In this document: piece after piece, positions 6,642 through 10,857 of the stretch
Numbering within the stretch: the stretch's first letter is position 1
Layout: the number at the start of each line of letters is the position of its first letter
NCBI GenBank assembly: GCA_004296815.1
Contig: SCVT01000185.1
Coordinates: 1-10,857, forward strand
Length of the DNA stretch: 10,857 nt
Direction: 5' to 3'
Source: Reyranella sp.
GTDB taxonomy: Bacteria; Pseudomonadota; Alphaproteobacteria; Reyranellales; Reyranellaceae
The notes under the pieces: model-generated
Told to the model about the DNA's origin: nothing
What the model saw: the letters and a program-made list of their open reading frames with translations, nothing else
Database searches by the model: none
Made by a program: the position numbers and the translations under genes

Positions 6642-7550
6642 GTGTCGAGTCCCCGACTGATCCCGACTTTCAGCACCGCCGTTAACACCTGGCAGTGCGA
6701 CGAGAACGACCATCTGAACGTCCAGTTCTACACCGAGTTCGCCCACGAGGCGTCCGCCCACCTGCTCGCTCGCCTCGGCTTCGGGCCGCGCGCGCAGAGC
6801 GCTGCCGGCGCCACCACTGCGGCGCTCGACGACCATGTCCGCTACCTCCGCGAGTTCCGCGTGGTCGAGCCGGTCGAGGTCCATTCGGCGCCGGTCGAGG
6901 TCGGCGAGCGCCATCTCGTGGCCTATCACGAAGTGCGCAACCCGGGGAGCGGCCCTGGGGGCGGCCATGTCGCCGCGACGATCAAGCGGCGCATCGCCTG
7001 CAGCGAGAAATGGCCCGCCGACTTCCGCGCCCGCGCCGAGGCCGCGATCGTCGAGCTGCCCGCGGCCGCAAAACCGCGCAGCGTGGGCAAGCTCGACCTG
7101 CCCGACCTCACGCTGGCGCAAGCAGCCGGGATCGGCCTCGTGGAGGTCGGCCGCACGCAGATCACGCCCGACGAATGCGACGAGCGCGCCGAGTTCCTGC
7201 CGCGCCACCAGTTCGGCCGCTACTCCGACGGCGCGCCGGTCCTTTGGAACCATCTCGGCTTCGATCGCGCCGCCATGCAGGACCGCCAGGAAGGCTCCGT
7301 CGTGGTCGAGATGCTGAACCACTACCGACGGCCGCTGCGTGCCGGCGACCTCGCCGTGGTGATGAGCGGGCTCGCCGCCTTCACCGACAAGGTCCTGACC
7401 TTCACGCATTTCCTGTTCGAGGCGGAGAGCGGCACGCTTGCTGCTTGTGCCGAGGCGGTCGGCATGAAGTTCGACCAGAAGGTCCGCAAGATCATGACCT
7501 TCTCAGCCCAAGATCGCGCCCGGCTCGCGGCGCGCCAGCTCAAGTTCTGA
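6642..7550 (+). CDS. Double-hotdog acyl-CoA thioesterase-like protein
   Basis: Predicted cytoplasmic thioesterase, 302 residues, with two hotdog domains in one chain. The first (about 8-140) carries NTWQCDENDHLNVQFY (15-30), the 4HBT-type signature with Asp20 and Asp23-His24. The second (about 172-285) has RYSDGAPVLWNHLGF (193-207) and the long helix/strand part ending near KFDQKVRK. The second domain lacks the acidic signature and may serve mainly for structure, as in other double-hotdog proteins (inference). I place the start at GTG 6642, with AGAGAG 8 bases upstream; an in-frame TTG at 6624 would add six residues. The stop is 10 bp before the next gene, whose ribosome site GGAGA abuts it, so the three plus-strand genes form an operon. 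Acyl-CoA hydrolysis is likely; the acyl group is unknown. Confidence 0.8.
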   Translation: MSSPRLIPTFSTAVNTWQCDENDHLNVQFYTEFAHEASAHLLARLGFGPRAQSAAGATTAALDDHVRYLREFRVVEPVEVHSAPVEVGERHLVAYHEVRNPGSGPGGGHVAATIKRRIACSEKWPADFRARAEAAIVELPAAAKPRSVGKLDLPDLTLAQAAGIGLVEVGRTQITPDECDERAEFLPRHQFGRYSDGAPVLWNHLGFDRAAMQDRQEGSVVVEMLNHYRRPLRAGDLAVVMSGLAAFTDKVLTFTHFLFEAESGTLAACAEAVGMKFDQKVRKIMTFSAQDRARLAARQLKF

Positions 7551-7560
7551 GGAGACCAGG

Positions 7561-7728
7561 ATGACTCCCGAGTACGACGGACCGAAATTCGACGACAAGC
7601 GCCTGGCCGAGCTGAAGCAGGAGGTCGATATCCTGTGCAAGGCCGTGCTCGAGGCCTCGCGCGCGCGCCTCGCCTTCGACGACGAGCCCGCGGCCTTCGC
7701 GAGCCTGATGGCGAAGGAAGGCAAATGA
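7561..7728 (+). CDS. Small 55-residue protein coupled to amidase
   Basis: Short open frame from ATG 7561 to TGA 7726-7728, with GGAGA at 7551-7555 as ribosome site. The protein reads as one or two charged amphipathic helices: an acidic start (TPEYDGPKFDDKR), a helix around LAELKQEVDILCKAVLEA, then ARLAFDDEPAAFASLMAKEG. Its last bases overlap the amidase start as ATGA, so it is probably translated together with the amidase. I do not recognise the family. The RLAFDDEPAAF segment recalls small amidase-partner subunits (GatC of the amidotransferase, AtzG of the biuret pathway), which sit next to an amidase-signature partner, but the resemblance is slight and the protein is shorter than both. The coding case rests on codon choice, ribosome site and tight spacing on both sides. 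Confidence 0.72.
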   Translation: MTPEYDGPKFDDKRLAELKQEVDILCKAVLEASRARLAFDDEPAAFASLMAKEGK

Positions 7729-9149
7729 GCGGATCAGGAGTTGGCGACCTCGCGCTGCAGGATCTCAGCACCGTCGCTGACGCGATCGCCGCGGGAAAGA
7801 CCACGTCGGTGCAGGCGACCGAAGCCTGCCTCGCGCGCATCGAGGCATGGCAGCCCCGGACCAACGCCTTCATCCGCGTGAAGAAGGAGCAGGCGCTCGC
7901 GCAGGCCCGCGCGATGGACAAGGAGATCGCGTCCGGCAAGCGGCGCAGCCTGCTGCATGGCGTGCCGATGGCGCACAAGGACATGTACTACCGCACGGGC
8001 GAGGTCTCGACCGGCGGCAGCGCCATCCGCCGCAACTGGACGGCGCCGAAGACGGCGACGGTGCTGGAGCGGCTCGATGCGGCGGGCGTCGTCGAGCTGG
8101 GCTTCCTCAACATGGCGGAGTTCGCGGCCGGTCCCACGGGGCACAACGTGCACTTCGACCATTGCCGCAATCCCTGGGATCGCACGCGCGTAACCGGCGG
8201 CTCGTCGAGCGGCTCGGGCGCGTCGGTGGCGGCGCGCATGGTCTATGGCGCACTGGGCTCCGACACCGGCGGCTCGATCCGCCTTCCCGCCGCGGCGTGC
8301 GGCGTGGTCGGCATCAAGGCGACCTACGGGCGCGTGAGCCGTGCGGGCGCCCTGGCGCGCTCCTGGAGCCTCGACCATGTAGGCCCCCTCACCCGCACCG
8401 TGCGCGACAATGCCCGCGTGCTGGCGGCCATCGCGGGCCACGACCCAGAGGATTCGACCACCAGCGAGAAGCCGGTGCCGGACTACGAGGCCGCACTGGC
8501 GGGCGGCGTGAAGGGTCTCCGGATCGGCTTCGCCCTGCCGCACGGGATCGTGCCGGTCGAAGCCTCGGTCGGCGCGGCGGTGCAGGCGGCGGCCGATGCG
8601 CTGGGCAGGCTCGGCGCCACGATCGTGCCGGCGAAGATCCCCGACTTCACCGCGCTCTATCGCGCGGCCGAGGTGATCGTGAAGTCGGAAGCGGCCGCCA
8701 TGCACCGGCCGTGGATGGAAGCGGGCGAGCCCTACGCCAACCAGGTGCGCACGCGCATGGAGGCGGGCTTCTTCATTCCTGCGACGCACTACATCGACGC
8801 GCTGCGCCTGCGCGCGCACTTCGTGAAGGAATTCCTGGCGACGGCGATGGACGGCGTCGACGCGGTCCTGATCCCGTCGATCCCCTTCCCGCTCCCCACC
8901 ATCGAGGAGACGGACACCGAGACCAAGGGCGGGCCGGCGGTGCTGAAGATGGTCGCGAGCTTCACGGGCCTGATGCGGCCGTTCAACACCTTGGGCATCC
9001 CGTCGCTGGCGGTGCCGTGCGGCTTCGATGGGAACGGCGTGCCGATCGGCCTGCAGCTGATCGGCCGGCCGTTCGACGAGGCGATGGTCTACCGGATCGG
9101 CCACGCCTACCAGGGCGTGACCGATCATCACCTGAAGGTGCCGGCGTAG
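7725..9149 (+). CDS. Amidase-signature family hydrolase
   Basis: Hydrolase of the amidase signature family, 474 residues, acting on a carboxamide or related C-N bond through a Ser-cisSer-Lys triad. Lys85 is in GVPMAHKD, the cis-Ser is Ser160 in GGSSSGSGAS, and the nucleophile is Ser184 in DTGGSIRLP. The 24-residue distance between the two serines matches malonamidase and FAAH. The C-terminus (PFNTLGIPSLAVPCGF, GLQLIGRPFDEAMV) is typical of the family. The frame is open upstream to 7635, but ATG 7725 is chosen because it overlaps the stop of the small gene (ATGA), AAGGAAGG lies just before it, and family homology begins soon after. No GatB-like gene is nearby, so a role as tRNA amidotransferase subunit A is unlikely. 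It may be a catabolic amidase; the substrate is unknown. Confidence 0.93.
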   Translation: MSGSGVGDLALQDLSTVADAIAAGKTTSVQATEACLARIEAWQPRTNAFIRVKKEQALAQARAMDKEIASGKRRSLLHGVPMAHKDMYYRTGEVSTGGSAIRRNWTAPKTATVLERLDAAGVVELGFLNMAEFAAGPTGHNVHFDHCRNPWDRTRVTGGSSSGSGASVAARMVYGALGSDTGGSIRLPAAACGVVGIKATYGRVSRAGALARSWSLDHVGPLTRTVRDNARVLAAIAGHDPEDSTTSEKPVPDYEAALAGGVKGLRIGFALPHGIVPVEASVGAAVQAAADALGRLGATIVPAKIPDFTALYRAAEVIVKSEAAAMHRPWMEAGEPYANQVRTRMEAGFFIPATHYIDALRLRAHFVKEFLATAMDGVDAVLIPSIPFPLPTIEETDTETKGGPAVLKMVASFTGLMRPFNTLGIPSLAVPCGFDGNGVPIGLQLIGRPFDEAMVYRIGHAYQGVTDHHLKVPA

Positions 9150-9152
9150 AAC

Positions 9153-10655
9153 CTAGACGGCGAGGTTGACCGTCACGCTCTTGCGCTGGGTGAAGCTGTC
9201 GAGCATGCCCTCGAGCGAGAACTCGCGGCCGAGGCCCGACTGCTTGAAGCCACCGTAGGACATGCCGGGCGTCTGGCCGCCGCCCTGGTTGACCTGCACC
9301 CAGCCCGATTCGATCGCATGCGCGGCGCGCAGGCCCTTGCCGATGTCGTGCGTCCAGACATAGGCCGCGAGGCCGTAGTGGCTGTCGTTGGCCATGCGGA
9401 TCGCCTCGGCCTCGTCGCTCCAGCGGATCGCCACCAGGACGGGCCCGAAGATCTCCTCGCGCGCAAGCCGCCAATCGTTCGAGCGGTCGGCGAACACGGT
9501 CGGGATGGTGAAGTAGCCTTCCGACAGCGGCCCGTCCTTGGGCGGCAGGCCGCCGAACACCAGCTTGGCGTCGGAGCGCTTCAGGCCCTCGTCCACGTAC
9601 TTGCAGACCTTGGTGTACTGCTTGTTGTTGATGATCGAGCCGATGTCAGACGCCTCGTCGAGCGGGTCGCCGATCTTGAGCGCGGTCGTCTTCTTCTCGA
9701 GCTTCTTCAGGAAGCTGTCGAAGATGTCCTCGTGCAGGAAGAGACGCGAGCCCGCGGTGCAGCTCTGGCTCTGCCGCGTGAAGCGCATGGCGTTGATGAT
9801 GCCGTCGACCGCCCAATCCTCGTCGGCGTCGGGATAGACCAGCGACGGGCTCTTGCCGCCGAGCTCGAGCGAGACCGGCACGATGCGCTCGGCGGCGGCG
9901 CGCATGACGATCTTGCCGACCTCGGTCGAGCCGGTGAAGGAGAGCTTGCGGACCTTGGGATGCTCGGCGAGCGGGCCGCCGCACTCCGCGCCGTAGCCCG
10001 TGATGACGTTGAGCACGCCCGGCGGCAGGAACTCCTGGCAGACGTCGGCCATCATCAGCACCGCCATCGGCGCATCCTCGGCAGCCTTCATCACCAGCAC
10101 GTTGCCGGCGCAGAGGGCGGGCGCGATCTTGAGAGCGCCCAGCATGACCGGCGCGTTCCACGGGATGATGGCGCCCACGATGCCGATCGGCTCGCGGCGC
10201 GTGTAGGACAGAACGTGCTCGCCGAGCGGCACGGTCTCGCCCTTCAGCTCCGAGGCCAGCCCACCGAAATAGCGGAAGATATCGGCCGCGAGCTTGGCCT
10301 CGCCGCGCGCCTGGGTGCGCAGCGCATTGCCGGTCTCGAGCGCGATGGTGCGGGCGAGCTCCTCCGAGCGCGCCTCGAGCGCCTCGGCGACCTTGAGCAG
10401 CAGCTTGCCGCGCTCGCGCGGCACCACGGCCTTCCAGGCCGGAAACGCCTTGTCGGCCGCCGCGACCGCCGCCTCGACGTCGGCCGCGCCCGCGCGCGGG
10501 ACCTCGGCCACCGCCGTGCGCTTGCCCGGATTCTCGACCGTGATGCGCTGGCCGGACGCGCTGCCGACCCACTTGCCGCCGATCAGCATGCCCTTGGGTT
10601 GATAGGTGCCGGCGGGCTGCGACTGCGGCTTGAGCTGGGTGGCGGTCGTCGACAT
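9153..10655 (-). CDS. NAD(P)-dependent aldehyde dehydrogenase
   Basis: Aldehyde dehydrogenase superfamily enzyme, 500 residues, oxidising an aldehyde to the acid with NAD or NADP. Catalytic residues are complete: Asn167 in IPWNAPV, the general base Glu264 in LELGGKS, the nucleophile Cys299 in QSCTAGSR and the EEIFGPV motif (400-406). SFTGSTEVGK marks the cofactor-binding turn. The C-terminus has MSYGGFKQSGLGRE, typical of the betaine/gamma-aminobutyraldehyde/broad ALDH group. The cysteine motif QSQSCTAGSR departs from the common GQxCxA. The frame extends to 10733, but the ATG at 10653-10655 has a perfect GGAGG 7 bases upstream and gives the usual length. Its stop is 3 bp from the stop of the convergent amidase gene. 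Substrate cannot be told. Confidence 0.95.
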   Translation of the reverse strand: MSTTATQLKPQSQPAGTYQPKGMLIGGKWVGSASGQRITVENPGKRTAVAEVPRAGAADVEAAVAAADKAFPAWKAVVPRERGKLLLKVAEALEARSEELARTIALETGNALRTQARGEAKLAADIFRYFGGLASELKGETVPLGEHVLSYTRREPIGIVGAIIPWNAPVMLGALKIAPALCAGNVLVMKAAEDAPMAVLMMADVCQEFLPPGVLNVITGYGAECGGPLAEHPKVRKLSFTGSTEVGKIVMRAAAERIVPVSLELGGKSPSLVYPDADEDWAVDGIINAMRFTRQSQSCTAGSRLFLHEDIFDSFLKKLEKKTTALKIGDPLDEASDIGSIINNKQYTKVCKYVDEGLKRSDAKLVFGGLPPKDGPLSEGYFTIPTVFADRSNDWRLAREEIFGPVLVAIRWSDEAEAIRMANDSHYGLAAYVWTHDIGKGLRAAHAIESGWVQVNQGGGQTPGMSYGGFKQSGLGREFSLEGMLDSFTQRKSVTVNLAV

Positions 10656-10660
10656 GCGGA

Positions 10661-10667
10661 TCCTCCG
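10661..10667 (-). promoter_or_regulatory. Ribosome binding site deciding the aldehyde dehydrogenase start
   Basis: Minus-strand CGGAGGA precedes the ATG at 10653-10655 by a few bases. It supports this start over the upstream in-frame ATG at 10731-10733, which would overlap the neighbouring gene and add 26 residues outside the family domain. Confidence 0.65.
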
Positions 10668-10729
10668 GTTACGAAACGGCGCGGAGTTTGGCCCGCACCG
10701 AACCGGGCGACAAGGGCGCGCTGCCGCGA

Positions 10730-10857
10730 TCACCCTTTCTTCTTCGTGGCTTTCTTTGGGAGCTTCTCGCCGTACTTCATGCCCTCGAGCTTCAGCCCGT
10801 CGGGGTCGAGGAAGAAGACGGCGTAGTAGTCCTCGTAGTACTCCGCCGCCGGGTCGA
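10730..10857 (-). CDS. VOC (glyoxalase-fold) protein, C-terminal fragment
   Basis: Only the last 41 residues are inside the window; the gene continues beyond the right edge. The segment YYAVFFLDPDGLKLEGMK is the closing strand of vicinal oxygen chelate proteins (glyoxalase I, bleomycin-resistance and extradiol dioxygenase relatives), in which the Glu of KLEG is commonly a metal ligand. A lysine-rich tail (KLPKKATKKKG) follows. The gene lies 74 bp upstream of the aldehyde dehydrogenase on the same strand and no terminator is seen between them, so they may be co-transcribed. Glyoxalase versus dioxygenase activity cannot be decided from this part. The fragment is too short for the usual ORF length cut-offs, so it is easily missed. 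Confidence 0.8.
   Translation of the reverse strand, partial: DPAAEYYEDYYAVFFLDPDGLKLEGMKYGEKLPKKATKKKG

Noticed and set aside
6471..7409. A 312-codon minus-strand frame reading through the HU upstream region and opposite the thioesterase
   Set aside because: The hotdog motifs are on the plus strand, and the minus-strand product shows no domain.
7635..7724. Upstream extension of the amidase frame by 30 codons
   Set aside because: It lies inside the small gene in another frame, is Arg-rich and has no family match; ATG 7725 has a ribosome site and stop/start overlap.
9318..10826. A 502-codon plus-strand open frame opposite the aldehyde dehydrogenase
   Set aside because: The minus-strand frame has all aldehyde dehydrogenase motifs; the opposite frame gives an Arg/Ala/Asp-rich sequence with no family signal.
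1..10857. CRISPR array, defence island, insertion sequence, prophage or tRNA-linked integration site
   Set aside because: No regularly spaced repeats, transposase or integrase motifs, terminal inverted repeats or tRNA-like folds were found on either strand by reading.

Overview
The window is GC-rich, densely coded bacterial chromosome. Gene content (an HU-family histone-like protein, an acyl-CoA dehydrogenase, a Tat-type substrate-binding protein, amidase and aldehyde dehydrogenase) and codon use point to an alphaproteobacterium, perhaps a soil Rhodospirillales/Hyphomicrobiales type. That placement is inference. I see no rRNA, tRNA, insertion sequence, phage gene or CRISPR array, and base composition is uniform, so nothing suggests recent transfer.

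Layout: (1) 30-1487, + strand: a secreted trypsin-like serine protease with a large unrecognised N-terminal part. (2) 1497-5991, - strand, transcribed right to left: an ElyC/YdcF-type membrane protein, an NMT1/THI5-like substrate-binding protein (4-base ATGA overlap), an acyl-CoA dehydrogenase (15 bp gap), a cysteine-dioxygenase-like cupin (48 bp gap) and, after a 74 bp gap, a SAM-dependent methyltransferase. The first three look like one operon and the last two may belong to it. (3) 6099-6457, - strand: an HU-family gene ending in a strong intrinsic terminator with a GCAA tetraloop. (4) 6458-6641: a 184 bp divergent control region with two DnaA-box-like sequences and GANTC sites. (5) 6642-9149, + strand: a double-hotdog thioesterase, a 55-residue unrecognised small protein and an amidase-signature hydrolase, very tightly packed. 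(6) 9153-10857, - strand: an aldehyde dehydrogenase and, upstream of it, the C-terminal end of a VOC (glyoxalase-fold) protein cut by the window edge.

Together the genes suggest scavenging and catabolism of acyl, amide and aldehyde compounds (uptake protein, acyl-CoA dehydrogenase, thioesterase, amidase, aldehyde dehydrogenase), but no substrate can be read from the sequence and the pathway link is inference. Most of the window is ordinary core or catabolic DNA. The points most worth checking are the small protein coupled to the amidase, the mixed operon around the orphan binding protein, the protease N-terminal domain and the HU upstream region. I found no convincing undescribed multi-gene system.
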